Assembly: GCF_024713945.1 (NCBI RefSeq) | Contig: NC_134677.1 | Coordinates: 8,702,001 to 8,766,000, forward strand | Source of the DNA: Dermatophagoides farinae | Taxonomy: Eukaryota; Arthropoda; Arachnida; Sarcoptiformes; Pyroglyphidae | Direction of reading: 5' to 3' | DNA length: 64,000 nucleotides | Shown: in pieces, positions 10,901-25,500 of the stretch | Numbering within the stretch: the first letter of the stretch is position 1 | Layout: every line of letters starts with the position of its first letter | Notes under the pieces: model-generated | Database searches by the model: none | Told to the model about the DNA's origin: nothing | The model's input: the letters and a program-made list of their open reading frames with translations, nothing else | Translations under genes and position numbers: made by a program

Positions 10901-13486
10901 CCAAATGTTGTTTCCGAACAAATATCACATTTCATTCCTTGGAATCCTGGTTAATTGGCATTAATTTTTGTTTGTTGATCAATCATTGAACATTGATAAA
11001 TTACCTGGTTTACACACACAACGGCCAGTCATTTGTTCACAATCGATTCGAGATGATCCAATTTTATTGCATTTACAACCTAAAATTGTTATAATTTAGA
11101 AAAATGCATAGAAAAAACAATAGCATTGTACTTACGAATACATCCGGCATTTCCTTCGGAAATCTTATGCAATCCCCAATAACCAGCTTCACAACGATCA
11201 CAACGAACACCACCAATACCTGTGTTAAGAAACGACAGCGCAGTTGCCGTAAATTATTACATGTCAACATTCTAATATTCGAACTTAATCCAATTTTGTA
11301 TTTTAATGTAAAACTTGTTCTAAAATTGCATATTTAGTTTGGCGATGTTAACCACTGAATAAAAAACTACAATAAAATTTATCCTTTTACAAAACGTTTT
11401 ACTTTGTTTGTTTGGATCGTTTAGTAATTCAGAGATAGATTTCGTCACATACCTGGTCTGCAATAACATTGATGTGATCTGGGGTCACATTTGGCCAGAT
11501 ATGACCCAAGTCGATTACATTGGCAAATACTCGGACATCCAGCCTGATTCGGTCCAAGTGCCAATGTTTTCTGATCAGGACAGCAACCGAAAACCGTATC
11601 GGAACAATCTTCATCGAAATCCAATTCCTGACAACATTTAGCAAAATCCAATCCTTTATGACAGTAGCTATTTTTCGGACAATTCTGGTGCTGACAATCG
11701 TATTCTTTTTTGGTATATTCATTGATCAATGGTGGCTGGCCTTGACAAGGTATGTTTAAAAATCTTTTACAAAAAATCATATCCATTTTTTTAATATCTT
11801 GTTGTCGGTTACAAATTTCTTCGCGAAATATGCATTCATTTTCATAGATACGACCATCACTTCCACAAATTTTCTCCGAATTTGCCGTGAATATTGAGCA
11901 ATTAAAATTGCAATAACAATTATAGCGATCTGATGATTGATGATCAATCATGCATATTCCACCATATTTACATGTATTATATTGGCATCGTGTGCTTAAT
12001 GAATCTGTGATTTTGAGCAATGGAATTCTTCCTTCACAAGAGCCTTTGTATTGTATGTTGATTATTTTAGAACTTGAGCATGCAGAAACCATTAATTGAC
12101 ATTGATTTTCATAGGTAACATTATTTGATCCACAAACAGGATCAATATAACTAGGACATTTTTTTGGACAAATACAGGCTCCATTCTCACATCGGGCACC
12201 GAATTCACAATGAACATTTTGACATGAATTACATGGACCACGTTTGATGACTAAAATGTTTTGTCGTTTTTTACAAGCACTAACTCGTAATTCACATTCA
12301 TTCGTATAGGTTATCAGATCGGAACCACATACTGGATCATATTTCTTTTTGCAATTTGTTGGACAAACACAATGGCCACCTTGATCATCGGTTTCACATT
12401 TGGAATAATAAAGACAATTGATATTTTCACATCCAAAACAAGAACCATCGGAAAATGTAACATTATTGATTTGTTTTTCGCACATGTCCTGTCGGAATTT
12501 GCATCGATTTTTGTATGTTAACAAATTGCTACCACAAACAGGAGCATATTCTTCACTACATTGTGGACAAAGACAACTATAATTGCCTGTCGGTGATAGG
12601 CCACAAATTGAACCATATTTACAGATACCATGATTTCGGTGGCAAAAATTTTCCAAATCACAAGTACCCATATATCGGATGCTAATATTTCGATGATTGA
12701 TGCAAGCCTGACGTTTTAGATCGCATTCAGAATCATATGTTTGGCCATCGGTACCACATACCGGTTTCAATATCTTACTACAACTGGTTGGACATTGACA
12801 TGTAGCTATTCCATAGCGATTAATTTCACAATCTTGATATTGTGAACATTTCAATGATTTGCATGCATTGTTTTCTGAACAAGCTTTCTGATGTAATATT
12901 CGTAAACTTTTCGAACTTCGACATGCTTCCACTCGAAGTGTACATTCATTGATGTATGTTTTGCCATCACTACCGCAAACAGGTTCGAATTCATTTTCAC
13001 AAGCGCAATTACATTTACAGATTGGATTACGATTATCATCCACTTGACATATTTGTGAGGCAGGACATTTTACACCATAACATGGATCTAGGAATGAAAC
13101 AATTATAGAATTCGAGAATTTTATTTTTTTGTTTGTTTATACAACATACCACAAGAACCATTGTATCGTACATGTATTTCTTTTGAAAATTCACATGCAT
13201 GTCGATTCAATTCACAAAGATTAGGATAATCACGGCCATCTGTACCACAAACTAAACGACTTCCTCTTGAATCACCATATGATGGACATTTCTCCATACA
13301 AACACATTCAGCTGTACGGCCATCGAATGATATAATACATTCGGCACCTAGATGACAATTTTTCTTGTAACAAGGATTTGTTGGATCCAAAGTGGATCGA
13401 TAACATGATTGAATGGATGGAAAATGATTGGCTAAAACTATAATAATAATAAAGATTAGATTTGTCACAAAAACATCTGATAACAT
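7957..13486 (-). CDS. AGRN: Agrin-type secreted proteoglycan core protein
   Basis: Fifteen exons: 13486-13150, 13087-11453, 11219-11136, 11079-11005, 10937-9954, 9894-9712, 9648-9559, 9494-9362, 9296-9279, 9216-9130, 9064-8811, 8750-8694, 8631-8559, 8497-8267, 8197-7957. They join in frame to 1493 aa. Order: signal peptide from ATG 13486 ending near SIQSC; Kazal 1 in exon 1; Kazal 2-7 all inside exon 2; the agrin-type GCCPDQKTLALGPN segment; two laminin-EGF modules; Kazal 8; a linker; LamG1; EGF; LamG2; EGF; LamG3 ending SFDCSFN. Kazal units show C-x-PVCGSDG-x-TY-x-N-EC. Agrin organises basement membrane and, in vertebrates, synapses through LamG3 binding. No NtA or SEA domain is visible. Exon 9 is only 18 nt, inside LamG2. 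The ATG at 13486 is preferred because the codons further upstream lack an ATG and precede the hydrophobic signal. Confidence 0.9.
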
Positions 13487-13725
13487 AATATTGATGCAAA
13501 AAAATTTTATGATGATGATAATAATAAGATTAAATTCATTGCTCAATTTTATTCTTGTTTTGTTCTGTCAATAAACTGAATTTACTTTCATATATAGTGA
13601 TGATGATGATGGAACACACACACACACACACGCACAACAATAAGAATCCTGATTCTGTATCATCAAAATAATATATGAAAGCGTCATAGAATAGTAGATG
13701 ATCCAAGCGTTGTATATTGACTACA

Positions 13726-13737
13726 ACAGATGGCGTA
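13726..13737 (+). promoter_or_regulatory. AGATGGCG motif upstream of agrin
   Basis: ACAGATGGCGTA lies about 240 nt upstream of the agrin start codon. It shares AGATGGC with the motifs at 7625, 7812, 38150, 50065 and 60615. Function is inferred only. Confidence 0.25.
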
Positions 13738-15480
13738 TATATCCAGAAAAAAGTCGATTCTATTATGAATCGGAAATGTGTGTGGCCACGATAAGAATTG
13801 GTGAAGGATTGAAAATAAACAAATCATATTGACGACAATCTGGACCAAATAATAATTGGTATAATGGCTATTTATCTAACGATATGTTATTTTCTCGAGA
13901 TTATTGTCATCATCATTATTGTACTGTTTTTTTTTCAGTGGTTTTTTTTAATGCTGAGGCTTAAGTTTTTTTTTATTGGTTCTATTATACAAAGAGTAAT
14001 AATTTCTTTGGTTTTTTTCTTTCTCCATCTTCGAAACAAAAATGAATCAAGTGGATCGTCAAGACATTGAGATTGTAATGATGATGATGATGATGATGCG
14101 TTCATACTATATGCAATTTGAAAGAATTTTTTGTGCACTTGTGTTATTCGCCAATCGAATCGATCTATTGGCCATCATGCCGGCGTCCAGCACCTGTGTA
14201 CAAAGAAAAAGATGTGTGTGTGTGTGTGTGCGTTGTTATCGATGAAAATCAAATTGAATAGAATCGAATTTGATCCAAGTCATTTGTTTTTGAATAACAA
14301 AAACAAAGCGGTCATTTTTTTGCCGATATATGGATGATGATGATAATAAAATGAATGATTTTCAAACATGGAAAAATAAAATTGAAGAAAAATGAAAAGA
14401 AAACCACTAGCAATGTTTATTGTATATAAGCAAGAAAATAATCTATTAATCGATTATCGAAATATATCGGTTGGAATCGAGAATTGGCAGTGAGAAACAA
14501 AAAAGAAAAACGAATCAAATCGATGAATATTCAAATTGGCTCAAAACTTAACCAATCGATAATTGTAATGATGATGATGATGATGATATATTCTACTCAC
14601 TTAATTTGATTTGCTTTTTGCTTTGAACAAAATGTTTTATTTGAACTTTTTTTTTCTCTGTGTGACTATTGGCAAGTATAAAAGGATTATATTGTTTTCA
14701 TTTGATTCATTCATTCATTCATTCATGGACAAAAGTCATGATTGAATTTTTTTTTTTTTTTTTTTTGATTCGAATCATTTAAAGTTTCTTTTCTTCGAAA
14801 TTATATAATTTATTGACTTGGATTAGGCAAATTAAAAAAAAAAAAATAACCGTAACCAACCAGAGCTAACAAAAATCGAAGGATTTATTTATTTTGTTCA
14901 CACTCAAACACAATAGTCAACTGCAGACATTTTGGGCAAATGGATCGGGGATTCTTGTTTCATCGTTCGATTTGATTCCATTTCATTCGATTTGGTTCAT
15001 TTTAGAATATTGAGATTCTATCACCCACAATATGTGTGTGAGTGTGTGTGTGAAAAATAAATTCGATTCTAACGAGAAAAAAAAAATTTTTTCAATCGAA
15101 AAACTCAAAAGTCATCTATTTAAATTACATGTCGTTGTGAATGAGTGATACAATACAATTTTTGTTTCTTTTGCTTGTAAGCAAAAAAAAAAAAAATATT
15201 TCAATGAAATTAAATAATTTCTATATGTGTCTGTATGTGTGTGTGACAAATAATGGAATGAAAAAAATTGTCATTTGAATTATGTATTGTTTACCTTTTT
15301 GATTAAATTATCATCTGCGTATAAATTCAAAATATTTCAATTAGCAGAATAAGAATCACTAGATGAGAAAAATCGAACGTCATTGATATGATGATGATGA
15401 TTTGTAGATTCGAATTCTTGAATTCTTTTACATTCGAATATAAAAACGGATTTGGATTGGATCTATTCTAGTATCATCAG

Positions 15481-15507
15481 CCACACACACACACACACAC
15501 ACACACA
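15481..15507. repeat. (CA)n microsatellite
   Basis: About 13 CA units in the divergent intergenic region. A second block lies at about 15607-15623. Together they create a spurious open frame. Confidence 0.85.
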
Positions 15508-16316
15508 TATGGAAGAAACCGAAGAAAAAGGAAAGAAAGAGGCGGCGTGGCTTGGTGGGCCGGGCACACTTATTTTTTTTTGTGTTCTATTCTTTTTTCT
15601 GGAACATACACACACACACACACATATGATAGAAGAGTTGATCGCAGTGGATGCATCGAATGCGCCGTTACATTTCATTGTTTGCTGGTTTTTTTTTTGG
15701 TCATAATAAATATTTTTTTTGGCGGCATTATTTTTACAATGAACAAATCTTCATTGTGTTTGAATTGTGTCGACAGTGGAATCATAATAACGATGATGAT
15801 GATGATGATATTCATATGAAACAAAAATCTTTCAGATCAATACAATCAAAACAAATGCCAAAATATTCTGTTGAAAGTTGACACAAATACAAAGTTCAGA
15901 TTCCAATCAAATCATTGATCGATTGTTGTTGATCATCAAAAGGTATGTATTATGAATTTTTGATTAATTTTTTTTTCAGAAATTCGAAACGTTTTCTGTG
16001 AAAAGAAATTTGTAAATTTCATGATAAAACGTACGATACCTGTTTGAACTATGAATTGAATTGAATTTTATCTCTTGCTCATGAAAAACATTCATTCGAA
16101 ACAATCATTTTTCATGTGTGGAAATTTTCTATAAAAAAAATTTCATCAATCATTCAAATGTTTTTCCAAAAAAATTTCCCAAAACATGATGATCATGACG
16201 ATAAAAATTTTGAATCTATTAATTTGGTTAGCATCTCATCGTCATTGTCGCCTATAAATATTGGCTTCTGATCAATATCAAACATTATTATCTACAATGA
16301 TCCATTTTGGGCGTTT

Positions 16317-16344
16317 TGTGTATGTGTGTGTGTGTGTGTGTGTG
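16317..16344. repeat. (TG)n microsatellite
   Basis: A TG/GT run with one interruption, upstream of the membrane-anchored agrin-like gene. It pairs with a (CA)n block about 190 bp downstream, so a local hairpin is possible. Confidence 0.8.
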
Positions 16345-16977
16345 TTGTATGTGCACACAGATCTTATATTGACATTTGTAATTAATTCCATTTGAAGCAA
16401 ACAACAACAAGTTTTAGTATTTAAATGTTTGTATAAGTTTTTTTTTCTTTCTTTCGTCGTTTTTCCTGGTTTTCTCGTTTTTTTCTCGTCTTAGTCTTCA
16501 ATTTGGTTGTGCAAATAATAATAGCCCGATACAAACACACACACACACACACATCAAACACACAAAAAAAAACGAAAATACCGTTAGCGTAACTAACCAA
16601 ATGAATGAATAAATGAACGAATCAAACAAGCAAGCTAAATTCAACATAAACAGAAACTCTTGGGACATAGAGAATATTATTACAATTACAATAAAATACG
16701 ACGACGACGATATACACAATGATAAGAGAATATCATCTCAATATGATGAGACCGAAATTTATATATTGGAAAAGAAGATAATTCACCTATTTCATCATCA
16801 TATTATTATCAATATATTGAAATTGCTCCCCTTTTGTGTAAATATAGAAATTTTGTTTTCAATTCTCATTCTCTTGTTATCACTTATCTTTAGTTTGATT
16901 TTTTTTTCTTTGGTTTAGGCATAGAATTCATAATTCATCAAACATATCATCGCCATCTTATTAATTAAGAAAAAAAA

Positions 16978-19900
16978 ATGTTTTTAACAACAATCAATCG
17001 AACAAATGATTCCAGCTATCTTGTACAAAGTTATGGTGTTGCTGGTGGTGGTAATGATCGAATCGAAGATTGTTCACCATATCCACATCAACAACAGCAA
17101 TACAAATCTTCAACAGCCGGCCTTTGTCATCTACCAACAACAACAACGGCAACAACAACTGTAGAATTGGCCAATGTCAATCATCAAAATCAACATAAAT
17201 TGATTACCAGTAAAATGACATATTATGCATTAATGGTTATATTAATTACCGGTATAATGGTTAGTTGAATAATCGAATCAATTCAATATTCAAGTAATAT
17301 TCTAAAATCCAAAAATAAATTTAGATGTTGGTAGTCGTACCACTTGGAAGTACATTTTTATTTATCGATTGTAAGTGAAATAACGATTTTTTCACATTTT
17401 TTTTGTGTATTGTTTTTAAATCACACCAAAACACATTATCTAAATGAAACGGAAATCTTTCATCAAGAACCATATCAATTTTTTTTTCAAAAGTCAAACA
17501 CACACACACACACATCAATTCAATATTGATGATTGAAATGTCTTGATATAAATAGAATAGAAGCTCTCTTTTTTGGATGGATCACCATCATCATGAAAAA
17601 AAAAAATTGTTCATCATATTCAGATTCAAGCCTTCTGGGAAAACTCAAAACAAAACAAAAAAAAAACTGTATTTTGTTTTTTTGCATGTCAATGATGTTT
17701 TTTTTCCATCTCTCAATTCGGATGTTCACCGATCATCATCATCATCATCATCATGATCATCAACACCTGAGGTGTTATTGTCTCGGTTACACCTTTATCA
17801 TTTACATCCTGATTGTTGATGTTGCTGTTGATGATGGAATTGTTTATAAAGATGGTCCCGATTGGTTTTTTTTTTGTTCATAAATGCTGCATTTTCAATC
17901 TTGTCATAAGTATTGAGCTATTTCCAAAATCTGAATATATATCTGTATGTGGCCTATCGACAGATTTGATAATTCCAAAAGAATTGTGTTTCGCATGAAT
18001 TGTTTTGATAGATGAGGGTATCGAACAAACAAGTTTGTTAGCTAAAAAAAGATATAGATTAGAAAAACTATTTATCTATCTATGTAATAACAACAACAAC
18101 AACTACTACTGACTAGTTAGTAGTAACTGATAATCACATTTTGATGCCCGGCACATTATATGTAAAATGATATTCAATGATCAATCATTGTTGAGGTAGT
18201 GTAAGATTTTTTTTTCTCGTGATTTCCATTCAATATTGATATAGCTAACCTTTTTTTACTCTTTTATAAAATCATCGATGATAATGATGATGATGATGGT
18301 ACCGCATTTATCAATTCGATTGAATGAAAATATAATTTTTAATTATGAAACCCTTTTTTTTCTTTTCTTTTTCAATTTGATTTTTTTTGTTTCATTTTCA
18401 ATTTCGGAATATTCTGTGGGTAACATATTTGTATTTTTTTTAATAATATAGATAAACAACAGCTTGCACAACGGAAATCCAATAAAAGCGGTACAAACAC
18501 AAGTTTGACAATACGAATATGGATTTATTGAAATTTTTTTCTTTTTTTTAAGATTTTTGCAAATCTAAATGTCAATATGGTGCTGAATGTATATTGGATG
18601 AATATACAAATCAAGCATACTGTCGTTGTCCATTAAGTTGTCCTGATGATTATCAACCTGTTTGTGGTTAGTATATACAATGATGATGATGATAAATTTT
18701 TTCATAATTGAATTTTTCATCTTTTTCTTTTGACCTTTGGAATAGGTTCAGACGGTACAACATATATTAATCAATGTCATCTAAAATATGAATCATGTAA
18801 TAAACAACAAAACATACGTATTGCATCAAATGGTACTTGTGGTAAGTTTTCATTCATGTTTGTTTTCATTAATCTTAGTAAGAGAAAAAAGAGACAATTC
18901 CTATTTAGTATCGGAACAATCATCGATATCCTTCTTTGTTATATTGATGAAAAAAAAGCATTTTGATGTGGGGATAGAGAGACAGGGAAAAAAGTAGACT
19001 AAAGTGATCGGAAATGAAGAATTCCCATAGAGCAAGAATATAATGGACATTGACACACACACACACACACACTTATACACATAACGAGAAATAATTACAA
19101 ATATAAATAATAACTTTTTTTCTGGCCTTTATGTGCCATTCATTTCAACATGATGCACGATAACTATAAGAGATATGATGAACCAAGATTCAGATCATAA
19201 GCCATTTTAGATCACTTTATTTTGATAATGATAAAAGAGATAGAGAGAGAGAGAGCATATCTTTTTTTCTCATTTTTTTTTTGGAACTCCATTTGAATCG
19301 CCCATCATCGGATAAGCATCTCTCTTATCCGACGATAGATAGGATGATGATTTTATTTTATTTTATATGCAATTATTTCCCCATATATAAGAATGGCGAT
19401 AGTTAAGTGTATGGACATTTAACAACAACAACAGCAGCAATAATAATCGAGCCAATTTCTTTCTATGTACTTTAAATGTGATAAATAGTTCGGATGTTGT
19501 TGAATATAGAATATTCGAAAACGATATCAATCGTCAAAAGTAGATTTTTCCACTTCCTATGGTGATGATGATGAGACAATATAAAAACCATAATGCTTCT
19601 TGAAATGACCAAAATGCATGATTCCACATTCATCATTAATTGTTAGACAAAAAAAAATATTCATTCCATAAATGGACAATTTGATCCAGAGAGAAAAAAC
19701 TTCATTTAAAATGAAAACAGAGATGATGATGATAATGATGATGATGCTTAAAATTAGCTTCTGGCATTGGGTGTGCGTGTGTTAAAAGCTACAAGTTTTT
19801 TTTTCTTTTTGGTTATATGTAACAAACATTGAATGTTGTTCAAAACGTTTTTTTTGTAGTATTTCTGTTAACATTCATCGATCCATTCATTTATTTATTC

Positions 19901-22313
19901 ATTCATTCATCCATCGTGTTTTTTTTTTTTTTTTGTTTACTTAGGCACGCATTCTTTTTCATCCTATTTACATAAAGATACATCCCACACACAGGGCCCG
20001 GCACATTCGGGTATATACAATGTACATACATACACACACTCTATGAATGATAAAAACAAGACAAATATCGGTATTTGAAAGATATTAATGTTTGTGTGTG
20101 TGTGTCTTCTGTATGGGAAAGGAAAAGATGGCACCCACCATTAAATAGATGGATGACTTTGCCGGTGGTTTGACACGACGACGATACTTATAGATATGAC
20201 ATTTTTTTCGGTCTATGCCTGTGTAACACTATTTTAAAATTGCGAGAAAAAAAAAGAAAATCAAATTCACTACTTTTTTTCTCGATTTTAAAATGAAAAT
20301 TAATTATCCAATTGTTGACGCTATATGATAATGTTTTATTGTTTGCTTTGTCATCTTTTTTCCCTTAAAATGAAAGGCAAAACTATCTTGAGAATATTCT
20401 TCTTAAAATTCAAATTCAATTCTTCGAATTTCATCATCATCATGGATTTCAGAATCAAAAAAAAAAAAAAAAATCACACCCACAAAACCTAAGACAAACA
20501 AAACAAAATGGGTAATATTATTACGAGTTCATCATTCTCAAAATGAAAAAAAAATTGAGAAATGTGTGATCTGTGTGTAATGTAAAAATTAATGTATTTA
20601 TAATTTATTATTAGATACGTGTGATGCATTGAATTTTTGAACATTTTTTTTTGCACCAGTTTGTGAGACAATGAGACAAAATAAGACACATCCATATAAT
20701 AATAGAACAACGACAACAACAACAACAACAAATCAAACCGTATACACATAGTTTCAAAAACTGAGGAGTTAGAAAAAAAAAGTTAACTAACTTTGACATG
20801 AATCCATATGGGAGATTTACACATTATTTTACATCCCTTTTGTGTATATTGTGTTTTGTCTTTCTCATCTTTTTTTTTTGCTTTCAGTTCAGTTCAGTTG
20901 GGTTCGTGTTGCTTTTCAATATTCACACAAACACACACACACATCTATCCGTAATGAAAAGAGATGTTTGAGTGTGTATGAATGAACATTGAATTTTTTT
21001 TTTGTTATTTTTAAATTTAAAATTTTTTCGACTATATCAAATCCATTTACCTCATTATTCATCATCATCATCATCATGATGTTTTTTTGCATATCGAACA
21101 TATCGAAAATTTTTTCCACAAAGGGTTATATCGATATTGTTGTTGGCCATTTGACATTTGACAAAATAAACCTTTTTTTCCAAATTGAAATTGAAATTCA
21201 AACAATTTAAACCGTCATCATTTTGTTGTTGAAATGGTACATTGAACTTGTGTAATTTTGTTTCGTACATAATAAAAAAAATATAATGATGATGATGATG
21301 ACGATTGTCAAGGTTGGATGTCATTCCAAACAGTCTATATTAATGTTTGATTGTTCAATCGAATTGAGAATCTATAATAGCAACAACAACAACGAAAAAA
21401 AAACCATCAGTTAAATTGATTTTCAAATGAACATTATCCCATTATCATGAATCCGATCCTTTTATGTCTGTCTCTCTCTCTCTTTCTGTCTGTCTCTCTG
21501 TCTTTGTGTGTGTGTATGAAATTCATGTTATAAAAAGGGATATTTCCAAAATCCAATTGACATTGAGAAAAAAAATGTTTGGTTTTTAATTAATAAAATC
21601 TGTTTCGATTCTGTGTCATTTTGATATCCGGTTTTTTTGTTGTTGTTGTTTTTGTCATTCAAACATTTAAAACATGACATCATTGCGAATCATTGTGAAT
21701 AATTAATGGTCATGAAACAAAAGTGTTAAATTGAACTGTCGAAAGTTCTCAATCCGATTAGACTGTATCGAGAAAAAAAAATTTTTGAAAATTTTTTTCA
21801 TGAATTCATGTATATTCCCCTGTACTATCAACATTTTGCATTTGAGGAAATACAACGCCCAACTGATGATGATGATGATGATGATTGCCCATCATTCATA
21901 ATCAAAATAATGAATGAATGAAAATGGAAAAACAAAAGAAAAAAAAACAAAACAAAAAAATGTTGATGGAATTTGTATAAAGAGAATCACATTAAACAGG
22001 TCATTAATATTGACAAACATTTAACACATAGTGAAAATGAAAATGAAAGAATATCATAGAGATCATAACATCTAGATAGACAACAACAACAGAAAAAAAA
22101 ACCATACAAAATGTATATGTGCATATAATTCTCAATGATGATGATGACGACGAAAGAAAAACTTGCGAAATTTGTTTCAGAATTTTTTTTTTTCATATAT
22201 GAAAATTCTATATGAATGAAGAGAGATTCTCTAGAGAAATCGATGGCATCCTCTATACGCTTTTCGTATCTTTTTCTCTTATCATTCCTTGTCTGACAGT
22301 TGCAGAAACAATA

Positions 22314-22383
<70 letters not shown>

Positions 22384-22551
22384 TTCAACGATGAACACTT
22401 ACGAATAAAAAAAATACACATCCATGGTTGGTGAAACTATATGTATTTTGATCGATAGTGTTAGATTGTGTTAGACACGATGATGATAAACGAAAACAAA
22501 TCACCATTTTTTCGATGATGATAATAATGATATGATGATAACATTAAAAAA

Positions 22552-22584
<33 letters not shown>

Positions 22585-25500
22585 CAAGAGTTGCAATGGT
22601 GATCTTTTCATTGTCAGACACACAGACACATAAGTGAGGAAAAAATGTAAAATTGTAACAAAAAATATAATCACACATTGATTTTGAATCAATTTTTTTT
22701 CCTCTGAATTTGAAATCAAAAAAAAAAAAAATCAAACTTGAAAAAAATGGCCAAAAGTTTTTTCTCTGTAGTTAATTCGAATTTTTTTTCATAAATTGGA
22801 TGTATAGTGAAACAAAAACTAAAACCAAGAAGAAACCAAAAAAAAAAAACAAAGAAAAAAAACCAATTTTTTCTTTCTATTTCTTTTTGTGAACAATTAA
22901 CATAAATCAAGCGAATGAATGAATGAATGAAAAAAAGTGAATCATTGAGATTTTAACATGAAACACACACACACATATTTTGTGACAATTTTTTTTTGTT
23001 TTGTTTTAAACTTTACATTTCAAGTTTTTTTAAATGGAAAAAAATGGAAAATTTTTCTTTTTCTTTTTCTTCATACATATATATACTTTTTATGAATCAT
23101 TTCTCTCTCTTTTTTCTATGATGACATGATGAATCCAAAATCAAATCAAAAATTTTTTTTCTTCTCTCATGGAATGGAAATCGAATTAAGTTAATTTTTT
23201 ATTCACATTTTTCTTGTTGTTGTTGTTGTTGTTGTTGTTCAGATGCAGCCCTTTGTAAGAATGTTGTCTGTCAACGTTATCAACGATGTCAAGTGGACGA
23301 AAATGGCCATACTAAATGTGTTTGTTCATCACAATCATCGGATGTTTGTTCGATGAATAATAATCACCATCAACAACCAGGTATGATGTGATGATTTGAA
23401 ATTCAAAAATAAAATTTCCATTTTCAATTCTTTTCACAATTTTTTTTTTACATTGAATAATGAAAAATCAAGTTTGTGGTTCGAATGGAAAATTATATGA
23501 TTCATTATGTGAATTGGAAAAATATTCCTGTTTCTATAATATCGATGTTGTACCGGTCGATAAGAATTTCTGTACAAAGACAACGATAACAGCGACAACA
23601 AAGACTAACAAACAAAAGACAAAATGGTCCGATTATTCAAATAATAATGATGATGATGATGATGATGCTATTTATTCTACCATTGATCGTAAGGATGGTG
23701 GTATCGTATGTGGTGATCAAGTATGTCATCATTATGCTAAATGCCAATATATCAATAGACAACAACAATCAACAAACACATCATTATCAAGCCTGAGGAC
23801 AACAACAACAACAACAACAACAATAGCTACAATGAAGACGTGTCAATGTCAGAATAATTGTTCAAATGGTATGATTGTTGTGTGTAAACCCCCGAAGAAG
23901 AACTAAAAAAAAACCAAATATTTTTTTTTTGTATTAATTGCTTTACTCTTTGAATTTGGTTATTTTTATTTTTCTCTTCTCTCGTACCCAACAACAACAT
24001 CATCATCAACAACAACAACAACAACAACAATGATTGTTTATTTTCTCAAATTGGAAGAATATGATCCAGTTTGTGGTAGTAATCATCAGAATTATGCAAA
24101 TGAATGTGAAATGAGATCGTATGCTTGCTCTAGGCAAATCGATATTACTGTATTACATCATGGTGTTTGTGGTATGTCAGTTCACACAAGATCAATAATT
24201 GTTATCTAATCGAATAAATATAGGCCAGTGTTATCCTGAATGTCAATATTATTCAAAATGTCAGCTAAATGAAAAAAATATTCCTGAATGTATTTGTCCA
24301 CAAGTTTGTATTCGGTAAGATGATGTGTTTTTTTCATTTTTATTTCCATTGATTCTGTTTCTTACGATTCATTTTACTCATTGTTGAATTTTTTTTTTGT
24401 TCTAAAACAACAAACATGAACATAACTCATTCAGTGTTGATCAGCCTGTTTGTGGAGATAATGGTAAAAACAAAACAAAACAAAAAAAAACAACATCTGA
24501 GCTTTCCATTTTCATTGATATTTTTTTTTATATAGAATAGCTATTTAGATTGATAATAGATAAATAGAATGTAAAACAAGCCCAAAAAAATAGGCATCAC
24601 ATTACAGACACACACACACAACATTTTTTTTTTAAATTGATGATGATTACAATTAAATTTAATAAGGCGTAACATATGAAAATGAATGTGAATTACGAGT
24701 AGCATCATGTCGTATACGGAAACAGATCAAAATTCATTTCAATTCTAGTTGCGGTAAGCGTATTTTTTTCTATATTTATTCATTTTTTTTTACAATTCGA
24801 TTAATGGCTCTTCTTTTTTTTTCGTTTGTTTGTTTGTTTATTTGTACACTTTATCCTGATAAAATATTCTGCTTTTTTTTAATATATATATATAGATTTA
24901 TGCCACAACGTTATTTGTCACTACGGTAATTTGCATCCCATTTTTTCGATTATTCCATTTTTGTGGATCGTTTTTGTTTTCTCGTTTCGCGTTTGGCTCA
25001 TTGTATGATAGTGGTTCCTATTTTTAGTTTATGTAGTGGCCAATTTACCGGATAATTATAATTATTATTTACGAACCATTCAGACCGCGAAAACAAAAAA
25101 AACGATCCACCATTTAGATCCAACATTGGATGTATTCTTTTGTTGTTGTTGTTAATATTCTGGATCTTTTCTTTTTTTTTATTATCATTTTTACAGGAGC
25201 TACTTGTGTGGATGGTGAATGTCTATGCACGGATAATTGCCAAAACAATCTAGTTGAGCCATTATGTGCTAATGGTAAGTCCTAGCCTGCCTGCCTTCCT
25301 GCCTGCATGATTATTAACGCTTTGATAACGTTGGAATTGATTAACACTTTATTTACGGTGGTTGGAGATTTTTTTTTTTGTTCGATTTGTTTATCCATAA
25401 TACAAACGAAAACATTTTCATTGATGATTAAAAAAAAAACACACCAATTATTTATTTTGTTTTTTTTAATAGATGGTAATACATATCGTAATGAATGTGA

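Larger units (their letters stand above)
13487..16977. other. Divergent intergenic region between the two agrin-type genes
   Basis: About 3.5 kb between agrin (-) and the membrane-anchored agrin-like gene (+), so it should contain both promoters. It is rich in microsatellites: (CA)n near 13615, 15481 and 16535, (TG)n near 16320, and (GAT)n near 14078 and 14568. Open frames here are translations of these repeats. An AGATGGCG motif lies at 13728-13735 and its reverse complement CGCCATCT at 16951-16958, about 240 nt and 20 nt from the respective start codons. No further gene seen. Confidence 0.6.
18842..23242 (+). other. 4.4 kb intron of the agrin-like gene
   Basis: By far the longest intron here, lying between Kazal 1 and Kazal 2. 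It is filled with homopolymers and microsatellites, including (GA)n at 22317-22378, (GT)n at 22554-22581 and (CA)n near 19052. A perfect 9-bp stem (TCGGATAAG and its complement) lies at about 19308-19335. No exon with Cys-rich content is visible on either strand. Its length makes it a natural place for enhancers or an alternative promoter. Confidence 0.6.

Noticed and set aside
11408-11759. Plus-strand open frames opposite agrin exon 2
   Set aside because: They mirror the Cys-rich agrin reading frame and have no independent similarity.
15452-15881. Several overlapping open frames on both strands
   Set aside because: They are translations of (CA)n, (GAT)n and homopolymer tracts, with no splice-site logic or family similarity.
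19308-19335. Perfect 9-bp hairpin in the large intron, considered as an RNA gene
   Set aside because: Too short for a microRNA precursor or any known RNA, and such stems occur by chance at this scale.
22212-22394. Open frame rich in alternating Arg-Glu, and its reverse frame rich in Ser-Leu
   Set aside because: It is a translation of the (GA)n microsatellite inside an intron of the agrin-like gene, with no other support.
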